Below, in pieces: positions 45,366 to 54,398 of a DNA stretch of 64,000 nt. This stretch comes from Thermaerobacillus caldiproteolyticus. GTDB taxonomy: Bacteria; Bacillota; Bacilli; Bacillales; Anoxybacillaceae. The stretch covers positions 278,654 through 342,653 of the forward strand of contig NZ_JACDUT010000003.1 of assembly GCF_013761245.1 (NCBI RefSeq), read 5' to 3'. The notes beneath the pieces were generated by a model. That model did not search any database. It had not been told where the DNA came from and worked only from the letters and a program-made list of their open reading frames with translations. Both the position numbers and the translations under genes were made by a program. Each line of letters starts with the position of its first letter. The stretch's first letter is position 1.

Positions 45366-46265
45366 ATGAGAGTGACCCAATCAATGCTGGCAAACAATAT
45401 GCTTAGAAACTTATCGAATAGCTATGAACGGCTCGGAAAATATCAAGAACAATTAACGACAGGAAAAAAAATTACACGTCCTTCCGATGACCCTGTTGTT
45501 GCGATGAAAGGGATTGCTTATCGAGAAGACTTAGCACGTGTAGAGCAGTATCAGCGCAACATTGGAGAAGTTCATAACTGGATTGATAGCGCAGATGATG
45601 CATTAGATAAAGTTGGTCTTGCTTTACAGCGGGTGCAAGAGCTCGTCGTGCAAGCGTCGACTGATACAGCGACTCCGGCAGACCGTCAAAAAATTGCTGA
45701 TGAAATCGACCAAATTCAAAAACAAATCGTCGATGTCGCCAACACGAAAATCGGAGGAAAGTATATTTTTAACGGCGCTGACACGAAAAATCCGTTGTTT
45801 GTAGGATATCCGGGAGAAACGGGTTTTGCAGTAAACGGCAACCAAAGCAAAGTGGAAATTGAAGTATTCGACGGTATTAAATTGGATGTCAATATTGATG
45901 GGAAAACTTTGTTTGGTGATGAAACTACTGGAATTATTGGCATGTTGAGCAATTTAAAGACGGCTTTAAATGACCCTAACAGCACGGGAAGCGCGATTAG
46001 CGGTTATTTAAGTCAAATTGAGGCTCAACAAAACGCTTTGTTATCTGCTCGCTCAGAACTTGGTGCGAAGCAAAACCGAGTTGAAATGATGGAAGACCGT
46101 TTGTCCACGCAAGAAGTGATTGCAACAAAATTGATGTCCGACAATGAAGATATCGATTATGAAAAAACAATTACTGAACTTATTTCGCAAGAGAGTGTCC
46201 ATCGGGCTGCACTAAGTGTCGGTGCACGCATTATTCAGCCGACATTAGTTGATTTTCTCCGTTAA
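45366..46265 (+). CDS. flgL: Flagellar hook-associated protein 3 FlgL
   Basis: 299 residues of the flagellin-like fold: MRVTQSMLANNMLRNLSNSY at the N-terminus, TTGKKITRPSDDPVVAMKG, and C-terminal helices RAALSVGARIIQPTLVDFLR. Forms the second junction ring. ATG 45366 is six bases after AGGTG; an ATG three codons earlier is less well placed. Confidence 0.95.
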   Translation: MRVTQSMLANNMLRNLSNSYERLGKYQEQLTTGKKITRPSDDPVVAMKGIAYREDLARVEQYQRNIGEVHNWIDSADDALDKVGLALQRVQELVVQASTDTATPADRQKIADEIDQIQKQIVDVANTKIGGKYIFNGADTKNPLFVGYPGETGFAVNGNQSKVEIEVFDGIKLDVNIDGKTLFGDETTGIIGMLSNLKTALNDPNSTGSAISGYLSQIEAQQNALLSARSELGAKQNRVEMMEDRLSTQEVIATKLMSDNEDIDYEKTITELISQESVHRAALSVGARIIQPTLVDFLR

Positions 46266-46286
46266 TAAAGGGGAAAGGTGAGTGAC

Positions 46287-46841
46287 GTGAATTTCCCACA
46301 AATTCAAATTCGCACGACGAAAGCGATTCTTGGTTTAAATATTGAAAAGCCAATTCAGCATATCGAGCAGCCGAAAGCCGATTTGCATATCGAACAGCCA
46401 CCGGCAACGATCACAATCAGCTCCAAGCCAGCGAGGCTGACAATTGACCAGTCAAAAGCATGGAGTGATATGGGACTGCTCGGCCCACTTGCTTCTACAA
46501 GAAAATTCGCCGAAGAAGGTCATCAAGCGTGGCTAGAAGGCATTGCCCGACGCGCTCAGGAAGGCGATCAGCTTATGAAAATTGAAAACGGCGGCAATGC
46601 GATTGCTGCGATTTCGGCTGAAAAAGGCTTGCATCCTTATAAAAAGCTTGGAATAAAATTTATCCCTTCGGTTAATAGTGTAGATATTGATTACCAACCC
46701 GGTTACTTGGACATTAAAATTGATCGAAATAAACCAATTATTGATGTTAAAGTGAATAAACCGATTCATGAATACAAACCGGGAGATGTATCTGGTTATA
46801 TGATCCAGTATCCATCTATAAAAATCGATGTGAAATATTAA
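46287..46841 (+). CDS. yviE: YviE family protein (DUF6470)
   Basis: 184 residues, mainly beta, with repeated IEKPI/IEQP elements in the first 50 residues and KPIIDVKVNKPIHEYKPGDV near the end. It keeps the flgL-yviE-fliW order of B. subtilis. No function is known. GTG 46287 has AAGGTG six bases upstream; the GTG three codons earlier overlaps that site. Confidence 0.88.
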   Translation: MNFPQIQIRTTKAILGLNIEKPIQHIEQPKADLHIEQPPATITISSKPARLTIDQSKAWSDMGLLGPLASTRKFAEEGHQAWLEGIARRAQEGDQLMKIENGGNAIAAISAEKGLHPYKKLGIKFIPSVNSVDIDYQPGYLDIKIDRNKPIIDVKVNKPIHEYKPGDVSGYMIQYPSIKIDVKY

Positions 46842-46844
46842 AAG

Positions 46845-46878
46845 AAAGCGGTGCCGTTACGGTCTACCGCTTTTTTTA
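46845..46878 (+). terminator. Terminator between yviE and fliW
   Basis: AAAGCGGT/ACCGCTTT stem followed by TTTTT, only 25 bases before fliW. It is probably leaky, or separates flgM-yviE from fliW-csrA expression. Confidence 0.7.
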
Positions 46879-46902
46879 CGAGAATGAGAAAGGAGCTTTC
46901 CT

Positions 46903-47346
46903 ATGAAAATAACATCAAAATTTTTAGGAGAAATTGAAATCAACGAAGAACAAATCATTTATTTTCCGAACGGACTTCCGGGTTTTGAAGATGAAAAGCA
47001 ATTTGTTATTTTACCATTAGAGAAAGAATCGCCGTTTGCGATTTTGCAGTCGGTTCAACATAGCCATGTCGGATTTGTGGTTGCTTATCCATTTTCCTTC
47101 CATCCTGATTACGCCTTCGATTTAGCTGAAGAAGATATCGAAAAGCTGAAGCTGAGCTCTCCAGACGATTGTGTAACATATACGATTATGACGTTGAAAG
47201 AGCCATTTGCTAATTCGACTATGAATTTAAAAGCACCAATTATCATTAATGCCAAGGCGAAAATAGGCAAACAGCTCATTCTCCATGACAGCGATTATCC
47301 GATTCGCTTTCCGTTGTCTGAGGTGCACAAAAAGGAGGCAAAATAA
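46903..47346 (+). CDS. fliW: Flagellar assembly factor FliW
   Basis: 147 residues with the FliW signature [21 protein letters not shown]. It binds flagellin and, when free, CsrA, thereby relieving CsrA repression of hag translation. The ATG has AAAGGAG upstream and the stop overlaps the csrA start by one base. Confidence 0.95.
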   Translation: MKITSKFLGEIEINEEQIIYFPNGLPGFEDEKQFVILPLEKESPFAILQSVQHSHVGFVVAYPFSFHPDYAFDLAEEDIEKLKLSSPDDCVTYTIMTLKEPFANSTMNLKAPIIINAKAKIGKQLILHDSDYPIRFPLSEVHKKEAK

Positions 47347-47564
47347 TGCTCGTTCTCACCCGCAAGAAAAATGAATCCATTATGATTGGAGATTCGATTG
47401 AAATTAAAGTGCTTGCAATCGAAGGAGAACAGATCAAACTTGGTATCATTGCACCGAAACATATCGACATCCATCGCAAAGAAATATATATAGCCATTCA
47501 AGAAGAAAACAAGCAAGCGGCAGACGTTTCGACAAATTTGCTACAACAATTAAAAAATAAATAA
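47346..47564 (+). CDS. csrA: Translational regulator CsrA
   Basis: 72 residues: [20 protein letters not shown] and a C-terminal [17 protein letters not shown] segment, full family pattern including the RNA-binding strands. It represses hag translation by binding GGA motifs in its leader. Translationally coupled to fliW. Confidence 0.96.
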   Translation: MLVLTRKKNESIMIGDSIEIKVLAIEGEQIKLGIIAPKHIDIHRKEIYIAIQEENKQAADVSTNLLQQLKNK

Positions 47565-47583
47565 AAAAAAACTAAAAAACTAT

Positions 47584-47610
47584 TAAACATTTCATGAATG
47601 CTTCCGATAT
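47584..47610 (+). promoter_or_regulatory. Sigma-D promoter of hag
   Basis: TAAA, exactly 15 bases, TCCGATAT (one mismatch to consensus), giving a leader of about 85 bases. Confidence 0.85.
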
Positions 47611-47657
47611 TAAAAATGTGAGGCGGGGAAGGGCAATCAACTTTCCTCGTCAAAAAT

Positions 47658-47693
47658 CTACAAGGATGTAGAGAAATATCTATTCAAGGAGGA
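47658..47693 (+). promoter_or_regulatory. CsrA-binding sites in the hag leader
   Basis: A CTAC-AAGGAT-GTAG hairpin presents GGA in its loop (47658-47671), and a second GGA lies in the AAGGAGGA ribosome site (47687-47693). This is the two-site layout known for B. subtilis hag. Confidence 0.75.
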
Positions 47694-47700
47694 ATTTGAA

Positions 47701-48513
47701 ATGAGAATTCAACACAACATTTCAGCGTTAAACACGTACCGTCAATTAGCATTCAACAACTCTCAAGCTGCGAAAAACCTTGAAAAACTTTCTTCAGGTT
47801 ACCGCATTAACCGCGCTGGCGACGATGCTGCAGGTCTTGCTATCTCTGAAAAAATGCGCGGCCAAATCCGCGGTCTTGAAATGGCATCTAAAAACGCACA
47901 AGACGGCATCTCTTTAATTCAAACAGCTGAAGGTGCATTAAACGAAACACATGCGATCCTTCAACGTATGCGTGAATTAGCTGTACAATCAGCAAACGAT
48001 ACAAATACATCTGCTGACCGTGCAGCTTTACAAGCTGAAGTAAATCAATTAGTTTCTGAAATTGACCGCATTGCAAACAACACAGAATTTAACACTCAAA
48101 AATTGTTAAACGGATCGTTCTCTGGGAAAGTATTCCATATCGGTGCGAATAACGGACAATCAATTACGTTGTCTATCAATAGTATGAGAGCATCAGGTCT
48201 TGGAGTAAGCGGCTTATCAATATCTTCACAAAGTGCAGCGGATGCAGCTATTAGCACTATTGATACAGCTATTGAAACAGTTTCGACTGAGCGTGCTAAG
48301 CTTGGTGCTGTTCAAAACCGCCTAGAGCACACAATTAACAACTTAGGTGCGACTCAAGAAAACTTAACTGCTGCTGAATCACGTATCCGTGACGTTGACA
48401 TGGCGAAAGAAATGATGGAATTCACTAAGAATAACATCTTAATGCAAGCAGCACAATCTATGTTGGCTCAAGCGAACCAACAACCACAAGGGGTACTTCA
48501 ATTACTCCGATAA
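47701..48513 (+). CDS. hag: Flagellin
   Basis: 270 residues. Conserved D0/D1 N-terminus ([40 protein letters not shown]) and C-terminus ([34 protein letters not shown]). The variable middle is very short and holds a Ser-rich loop ([19 protein letters not shown]), a likely place for nonulosonic-acid glycosylation given the Maf/leg operon downstream. The codon use of a highly expressed gene and a strong ribosome site are seen. Confidence 0.97.
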   Translation: MRIQHNISALNTYRQLAFNNSQAAKNLEKLSSGYRINRAGDDAAGLAISEKMRGQIRGLEMASKNAQDGISLIQTAEGALNETHAILQRMRELAVQSANDTNTSADRAALQAEVNQLVSEIDRIANNTEFNTQKLLNGSFSGKVFHIGANNGQSITLSINSMRASGLGVSGLSISSQSAADAAISTIDTAIETVSTERAKLGAVQNRLEHTINNLGATQENLTAAESRIRDVDMAKEMMEFTKNNILMQAAQSMLAQANQQPQGVLQLLR

Positions 48514-48526
48514 TCTTAGTCAATCG

Positions 48527-48562
48527 AAAGAGACCTTGGGGATACCCAAGGTCTCTTTTGTT
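48527..48562 (+). terminator. Terminator after hag
   Basis: Perfect 14-base AAAGAGACCTTGGG stem, four-base loop and T run. Confidence 0.88.
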
Positions 48563-48573
48563 GTTTTTGATAA

Positions 48574-48600
48574 TATAAGTTTAGATTGAAAAACCGATAG
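48574..48600 (+). promoter_or_regulatory. Weak sigma-D-like promoter of the glycosylation operon
   Basis: TATA, 15 bases, ACCGATAG. Several deviations from consensus, but it lies in the expected place between the hag terminator and the first Maf gene. Confidence 0.4.
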
Positions 48601-48740
48601 ATATAAGTAAAATATTTAAGTCAGACAAAAGAGCGGTCGAAACGCTTCATAAAGATATGTCGGGAAATCAATTTGCATTATATAAGAAAAGGTATTAAAA
48701 AAATATAATGGTAACCGATATTATAATTGAGGTGCTAATA

Positions 48741-50498
48741 ATGAATAATGAGATACAAGAGTATGAAATCATTGAGGAAGCTGCAAAGAGTGGGCATCGT
48801 ATTCATAAAGTAAACAATTATTACTTACACAGCAAATATGACCCGATTCGGGAAGCGGAAAGATTTGTCGAGCGCCATTATAAAAAACATCATTTGCATA
48901 TTTTGTTCGGTATCGGTTCTGGTTATATTGCCGAATCATTAAGCAAAAAAATGAGTGAAGACGAATTTTTGATCGTCGTTGAACCAATGAAGCCATTCAT
49001 TGAGGAGCAATGGAATAATAATCATGCACTGGAAAGAACCATTCTCATTGAAGCAAGGGAATTAGAGCATTTTAAAAATTTAGTTGATTCTTTAACCAAC
49101 CAATTTAGGAACCGGATACAAGTAATTTGTTCGCCTAATTATGATAAATTGTTCCCAAGTGATTATCAGCAAATATTAAATATCGTTAAAGACTCAATAT
49201 ATGTACAAAAAGTAAACGAAAATACGATTAAAGCGTTTTCTAAAGAATGGCAGCAAAATTTTATATTAAATTTATTTTATGGTTTTGATGATATTCCTTT
49301 ACATGTTTTGGAGCATTATTTTGATGTGCCGGTGGTAGTGGCATCCGGTGGCCCTTCATTGACTAAGCAAATTCCTCTATTAAAAAAGATAAGAGAACAC
49401 GTACTGTTAATTTCTTCAGGCTCTACTATTAATACTCTTCTTAATTATGGTATTGAGCCTGATTTTGTTGTGACTATAGATGGAAATATTAACAACTATA
49501 AACATTTCGAATCACTGCAATTAAAAAAGGCAAAAGTGATTTATTCATTATCACATCACGAAAAAATTTTGGAAAAGTTGAATCAAAGATCATTTTATTT
49601 CGTTTCAAGTATTATACATTCGTTAAAATCTTATGCGGAAAAATTATTAAATAAAGAGGTACCCGATATTTTAGGGGGAACTTCTGTTGCCAATTTTGCA
49701 TTGAATATTGCTTATATGATTTCGACAGGGCCTGTTGCTCTAATTGGTCAAGATTTAGCTTATACAGATAATAAGACGCATGCGGAACATAATAAAAATT
49801 TTAAAAAAATTGATGAAACATATATCAAAGAAAGAGGAATGTTCTATACAGAGGGATACTATGGCGACCAAGTATTAACAGATTATGCTTTCTTATCAAT
49901 GAAGCATAATTTTGAAAAATTAATTCAAACTTTTTCACGGCCTGAAAGAATTTATAATTGCACGGAAGGCGGAATTAAACTAGAGGGGTATCAACAAATT
50001 TCTTTCCAAGAGTTTTGTGACAGATATGTAGATACTAATAAAAGTGTCCCGATGTTCGAGATAGATTCATACCCGCACAAAGATATTGAAGAATGGAAAG
50101 AGTTTTTTATTCGAATTGAAAACGAAATAAAATTACATGATAAAGTGAAACGTCTTACTGAAGAAGCGGTTTTATTATTGAAAAGAAATGCTTCTGATAC
50201 GGCATTTGATGCGAAAATTTTAAAAAAGTTAGATAAAATTGATGAACAGTTAAAGCCGATTTTTGGTGAAGGAATGATGTCATTAATCGCTCAGCCTATC
50301 ATGTTAGATACGTTTAATAACTATCTTCCGAAAGAGAATGAAACGGAAAAAGAAGCGTATCAACGAGTATATGCTCGTTCCATGGATTTATATTCGCGTT
50401 TACAAGAAGCTGCAATTGATTCGAAATCTTATTTCATGCGCTTAAAAGAAAAAATTAAAAATAAAATTATGTCTATGGATAAAGAGGGAGAAAGATGA
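48741..50498 (+). CDS. Maf-type motility accessory factor, flagellin glycosyltransferase 1
   Basis: 585 residues with the DUF115/MptE-like core: FGIGSGYIAESL, VVVASGGPSLTKQIPLL, EPDFVVTIDGN and ALIGQDLAYTDNKTHAE. Maf proteins transfer pseudaminic or legionaminic acid from the CMP sugar to Ser/Thr of flagellin in the cytoplasm. ATG 48741 has GAGGTG upstream. It starts an operon of ten overlapping or nearly abutting genes; the downstream genes make the sugar donor. Confidence 0.88.
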   Translation: MNNEIQEYEIIEEAAKSGHRIHKVNNYYLHSKYDPIREAERFVERHYKKHHLHILFGIGSGYIAESLSKKMSEDEFLIVVEPMKPFIEEQWNNNHALERTILIEARELEHFKNLVDSLTNQFRNRIQVICSPNYDKLFPSDYQQILNIVKDSIYVQKVNENTIKAFSKEWQQNFILNLFYGFDDIPLHVLEHYFDVPVVVASGGPSLTKQIPLLKKIREHVLLISSGSTINTLLNYGIEPDFVVTIDGNINNYKHFESLQLKKAKVIYSLSHHEKILEKLNQRSFYFVSSIIHSLKSYAEKLLNKEVPDILGGTSVANFALNIAYMISTGPVALIGQDLAYTDNKTHAEHNKNFKKIDETYIKERGMFYTEGYYGDQVLTDYAFLSMKHNFEKLIQTFSRPERIYNCTEGGIKLEGYQQISFQEFCDRYVDTNKSVPMFEIDSYPHKDIEEWKEFFIRIENEIKLHDKVKRLTEEAVLLLKRNASDTAFDAKILKKLDKIDEQLKPIFGEGMMSLIAQPIMLDTFNNYLPKENETEKEAYQRVYARSMDLYSRLQEAAIDSKSYFMRLKEKIKNKIMSMDKEGER

Positions 50499-50848
50499 CA
50501 AATATTATTTACGAAACACAAGATAGTTTCTATCAATATATTGAACGAGTAGCAGTAGGATCGCAGACCATTGCTGATTATTTGCGTGAAGATAAAGTTG
50601 GGGAAGCAATGCAGTTAATCGCACAATTTAGCGAAGGTGTAAGCTGGTTAACCCAAGTGATTGTATTAATGAGAGAACATTTATATCATATCAATATCGA
50701 TCCGAGTCAAATGAATGAATTTTTGCTGGAAATCAATGATGGTTTAGAACGACAAGATTATGTTGTTGTTGCTGATATGTTTGAATACGAAATTCAACCG
50801 TTTTTTGAAGAAGCGAAAGAAAAACGCTTTGAAAAAGTAGGGGAATAG
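50495..50848 (+). CDS. Conserved-looking small acidic protein between the two Maf genes
   Basis: 117 residues, no membrane helix, probably all helical, rich in Glu and Asp (AVGSQTIADYLREDKVGEAM, QDYVVVADMFEYEIQPFFEE). It overlaps the first Maf gene by four bases and ends five bases before the second, so it is co-translated with both. I do not recognise the family with certainty. Its position suggests a partner of the Maf enzymes or a flagellin-binding adaptor. Confidence 0.75.
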   Translation: MTNIIYETQDSFYQYIERVAVGSQTIADYLREDKVGEAMQLIAQFSEGVSWLTQVIVLMREHLYHINIDPSQMNEFLLEINDGLERQDYVVVADMFEYEIQPFFEEAKEKRFEKVGE

Positions 50849-50852
50849 AAAG

Positions 50853-52220
50853 TTGGAATTGTATCTTAAAAATGTGCAATCAATAAGGGATAAAGTATTG
50901 AAACAGCAACTTTTAATGAATAGGTATAATTATAGTAAAGATATTGAAATAGAGACATCTAAAAAAGGTCCTTTAACCTTGAAGAAAAATAATCACTATT
51001 TATATAGTCGATACGATCCAATAAAAGATGTATCGAAGTTTATTGATTCTCAAATTGATCCTTTGGCTAATATGTATTGTTTATTTGGCTTCGGACTTGG
51101 ATATCATGTCGAACAGTTAATGGCTAAAGAGCCAAGTAAAAAAATTATTGTAATTGATACGGATATATCAACGATTCAAGCAGCAATTCATCATATCGAT
51201 TTAACCGATATTTTAAGCAATGAAAATGTCCAATTTATTATTCTTAATAATCCAATACAAATTCAGGAGTTTATTAGAAATTTAGATTTAGATAGTTCAA
51301 ATATTAAATGGATTATTCCACAATCTTGGATTAGCACGATAACAAACAGCAGTTTGAAGGAAATACTCGAAGATATAAAAATTAAAGAAATGTCGTTCTT
51401 AAGAATGAAAAATATTATGGAAGAGAATTTTCAAAATAATATTCAGCTGTTTGATTCGCATATCGGTTCACTTTTAGGTCAATTTGAGGGCAAAAAAGCT
51501 GCATTAGTTGCGGCTGGACCATCATTAGATGATAATATTGATGTTCTAAAGCAATTGAAAAATAAATACTTTTTACTTTGTGTTGGTGCTGCCTATAAAA
51601 CCTTATTGCATCATAATATTGAACCTGATGCGATTGTGATGTCCGATCCGCATGATTTAGTGTTTGAACAAGTCAAGGGTGTAAGCAGCCAAATTCCATT
51701 AATTTTCCTTGCTACCGTTAATAAAGAAGTGGTCAGATATTGGTCAGGAACTAAAATTATTTTGTTTCAAGAAGGGTACCCTCCTTCAGAACAATTTGCC
51801 AAAGAACATCAGATTCCATTGATTCAGACAGGTGGTTCAGTTGCAACAACTGGATTAGATGTATTAATTAAAATGGGATTTGCGGAAATTGTCTTTTTTG
51901 GACAAGATTTGGCCTATAAAGGGAATCAATCTCACTCTATTTATTCAACTTCTAATAAAACGATTTCATTTAATCAGCCAACATTTACAGTTGAAACAAA
52001 CAGTCATGAAAGAGTAGCTACATCAAGAAGTTGGTTGATTTTTCGAAAATGGATCGAACAGAAAATACAACAAACTCCGAAAGTTCAATTTAAAAATACA
52101 TCATATAACGGAGCCCTGATAAAAGGTGCTCCTTATGTGGCCGGGGAACATATAGCTAATAGTGCTAAAAACATGGAGGATATAAACTTTTTAGATTTGA
52201 TATCAAAATTTATTAAATAG
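50853..52220 (+). CDS. Maf-type flagellin glycosyltransferase 2
   Basis: 455 residues from a TTG start. DUF115/MptE-like core: LFGFGLGYHVEQLM, ALVAAGPSLDDNIDVL, EPDAIVMSDPHDLV and IVFFGQDLAYKGNQSH. It is shorter than Maf 1 and lacks its long C-terminal helical region. Two different Maf proteins in one operon could glycosylate different sites, or one may serve the second flagellin. Confidence 0.85.
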   Translation: MELYLKNVQSIRDKVLKQQLLMNRYNYSKDIEIETSKKGPLTLKKNNHYLYSRYDPIKDVSKFIDSQIDPLANMYCLFGFGLGYHVEQLMAKEPSKKIIVIDTDISTIQAAIHHIDLTDILSNENVQFIILNNPIQIQEFIRNLDLDSSNIKWIIPQSWISTITNSSLKEILEDIKIKEMSFLRMKNIMEENFQNNIQLFDSHIGSLLGQFEGKKAALVAAGPSLDDNIDVLKQLKNKYFLLCVGAAYKTLLHHNIEPDAIVMSDPHDLVFEQVKGVSSQIPLIFLATVNKEVVRYWSGTKIILFQEGYPPSEQFAKEHQIPLIQTGGSVATTGLDVLIKMGFAEIVFFGQDLAYKGNQSHSIYSTSNKTISFNQPTFTVETNSHERVATSRSWLIFRKWIEQKIQQTPKVQFKNTSYNGALIKGAPYVAGEHIANSAKNMEDINFLDLISKFIK

Positions 52221-52233
52221 GAATGATGCAGCA

Positions 52234-53229
52234 ATGAAAATTTTAGTTACTGGTGCTGATGGATTTATCGGCTCTCATTTAACAGAAGAACTTGTCCGCC
52301 AAGGATATGATGTAAAAGCTTTTGTTTATTACAACTCTTTTAATTCATGGGGATGGTTAGATACCTCTCCGGAAAGTATAAAAAAAGAATTAGAAGTATT
52401 TGCTGGGGATATTCGCGATCCGCATGGTGTAAAAGAAGCGATGAAAGGATGCGATGTTGTCTTACATTTAGCGTCTTTAATTGCGATTCCTTATTCTTAT
52501 CATTCACCTGATACATATATCGATACGAATATTAAGGGGACATTAAACGTTCTTCAAGCAGCACGGGAATTGGATATTCAAAAAGTTGTTCATACATCCA
52601 CAAGTGAAGTGTATGGGACGGCACAATACGTACCAATTGATGAAAATCATCCGCTTCAAGGCCAGTCTCCATACTCTGCTTCTAAAATTGGGGCGGACCA
52701 AATGGCAATCGCTTTTTATCGTTCGTTTGAAACGCCTGTTGCGATTATTCGGCCTTTTAACACATATGGCCCAAGACAGTCAGCTCGTGCAGTCATTCCG
52801 ACGATTATTACACAACTCGCATCTGGTAAGCGGAAAATCAAACTTGGTTCGCTTCATCCAACACGTGATTTTAATTATGTAAAAGATACAGTAAATGGTT
52901 TTATTTCTGTTATGAAGCATGATCAGTCAATCGGTGAAGTGATTAATATCGGTAGCAACTTTGAAGTATCGATTGGTGAAACAGCACAGCTTATTGCTGA
53001 AATCATGGGTGTCGATATTGAAATTGAAACAGATGATGCTCGGATTCGCCCGGAAAAAAGTGAAGTAGAAAGATTGTGGGCGGACAATTCGAAGGCCAAA
53101 ACTTTACTGGGCTGGGAGCCTAAATATGGTGGAAAAGAAGGATTTAAAAGAGGCTTAAAAGAAACAATTGAATGGTTTACAGACGAAAGAAACTTATCTC
53201 AATATAAGGCAGATGTGTATAACATATGA
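52234..53229 (+). CDS. legB: LegB-like nucleotide-sugar 4,6-dehydratase
   Basis: 331 residues, extended SDR family: GADGFIGSH cofactor loop, HLASLIAIPYSYHSP, TSTSEVYGTA and YSASK (catalytic Tyr and Lys). In legionaminic acid synthesis LegB converts GDP-GlcNAc to the 4-keto-6-deoxy sugar. The HLASLIAIPYSY sequence and the following LegC-type aminotransferase favour LegB over PseB. ATG has weak upstream purines; 13 bases separate it from Maf 2. Confidence 0.88.
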   Translation: MKILVTGADGFIGSHLTEELVRQGYDVKAFVYYNSFNSWGWLDTSPESIKKELEVFAGDIRDPHGVKEAMKGCDVVLHLASLIAIPYSYHSPDTYIDTNIKGTLNVLQAARELDIQKVVHTSTSEVYGTAQYVPIDENHPLQGQSPYSASKIGADQMAIAFYRSFETPVAIIRPFNTYGPRQSARAVIPTIITQLASGKRKIKLGSLHPTRDFNYVKDTVNGFISVMKHDQSIGEVINIGSNFEVSIGETAQLIAEIMGVDIEIETDDARIRPEKSEVERLWADNSKAKTLLGWEPKYGGKEGFKRGLKETIEWFTDERNLSQYKADVYNI

Positions 53230-54398
53230 GAGATGTTTTATTAGAATTAGCTAAAAAAATTAAAAACATGTGTCCAGAGAAAGACTTTATACCATTGCAT
53301 GAACCAATATTCACAGGAAATGAAAAAAAGTATGTAGCTGATTGTATTGAGACAGGCTGGGTATCTTCTGTAGGGAAATATGTAGATGAATTTGAACGAT
53401 TATTAGCGGAGTTTACTGGTGTAAAAAGAGCGGTTGCTGTTGTGAACGGAACCGCCGCCCTTCATATTGCTTTAAAGATTGTTGGGGTTCAGCCAAATGA
53501 TGAAGTGTTAATTCCTTCGTTAACCTTTGTGGCAACTGGGAATGCAGTTGTTTATTGTGGGGCTGTTCCGCATTTTGTGGATGTCTCAAAAACAACATTA
53601 GGTATTGATCCATTTAAGCTTGAAGATTATTTAAAAGATATAGCGATAGTAAAAAATAATGTTTGTGTAAATAAACAAACCGGTAAAATCATTCGAGCGG
53701 TTGTTCCGATGCATACATTTGGCCATCCTGTTGATTTAGATCCATTGTTAGATATATGTGAGCGATGGAATTTAATCATGGTTGAAGATGCCGCGGAATC
53801 GCTAGGTTCCTATTATAAAGGGATTCATACAGGAAATTTCGGAAAAGCTTCTGCCATGAGTTTTAATGGGAACAAAATTATTACAACCGGCGGTGGAGGA
53901 GCAATTTTGACGAATGATGAGAAACTGGCAGATTATGCGAAGCATCTTACTACTACTGCCAAACTCCCTCACCGCTGGAAATATGAACATGATGAGATAG
54001 GCTATAATTATCGTATGCCCAATATAAATGCAGCATTAGGATGTGCACAACTAGAACATTTAGAAGATTTTATTGAAAAGAAACGCCAACTTGTTAATAA
54101 ATATGAGCAACTCATAGAAGGGCATCATGGAATTAAATTGTTTAAAGAGCCTGAGTTTGCGAAAAGCAATTACTGGCTGCAAACATTAATTTTTGATGAA
54201 AAAATTTATAACATAGATGAGGTTTTGGAAACGTTAAATAACCATAACGTGATGTCCAGGCCTGTATGGAAGCCGTTACATCTGCTGACACATTTTCAAA
54301 ACTGTCCAAAAGCTGATTTATCGATTACAGAACAATTACAGTATCAAATTGTAAATGTTCCTAGTAGTCCATACTTAGGAGAAGATGCAGATGAATAA
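53226..54398 (+). CDS. legC: LegC-like PLP aminotransferase
   Basis: 390 residues, DegT/DnrJ/EryC1 fold. N-terminal PLHEPIFTGNEKKYVADCIE, VNGTAALHIAL, VEDAAESLGSYYKG and the PLP-lysine in SFNGNKIITTGGGG. It would aminate C4 of the LegB product. The unusually long N-terminal segment is typical of LegC. ATG overlaps the legB stop by four bases. Confidence 0.9.
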   Translation: MRDVLLELAKKIKNMCPEKDFIPLHEPIFTGNEKKYVADCIETGWVSSVGKYVDEFERLLAEFTGVKRAVAVVNGTAALHIALKIVGVQPNDEVLIPSLTFVATGNAVVYCGAVPHFVDVSKTTLGIDPFKLEDYLKDIAIVKNNVCVNKQTGKIIRAVVPMHTFGHPVDLDPLLDICERWNLIMVEDAAESLGSYYKGIHTGNFGKASAMSFNGNKIITTGGGGAILTNDEKLADYAKHLTTTAKLPHRWKYEHDEIGYNYRMPNINAALGCAQLEHLEDFIEKKRQLVNKYEQLIEGHHGIKLFKEPEFAKSNYWLQTLIFDEKIYNIDEVLETLNNHNVMSRPVWKPLHLLTHFQNCPKADLSITEQLQYQIVNVPSSPYLGEDADE

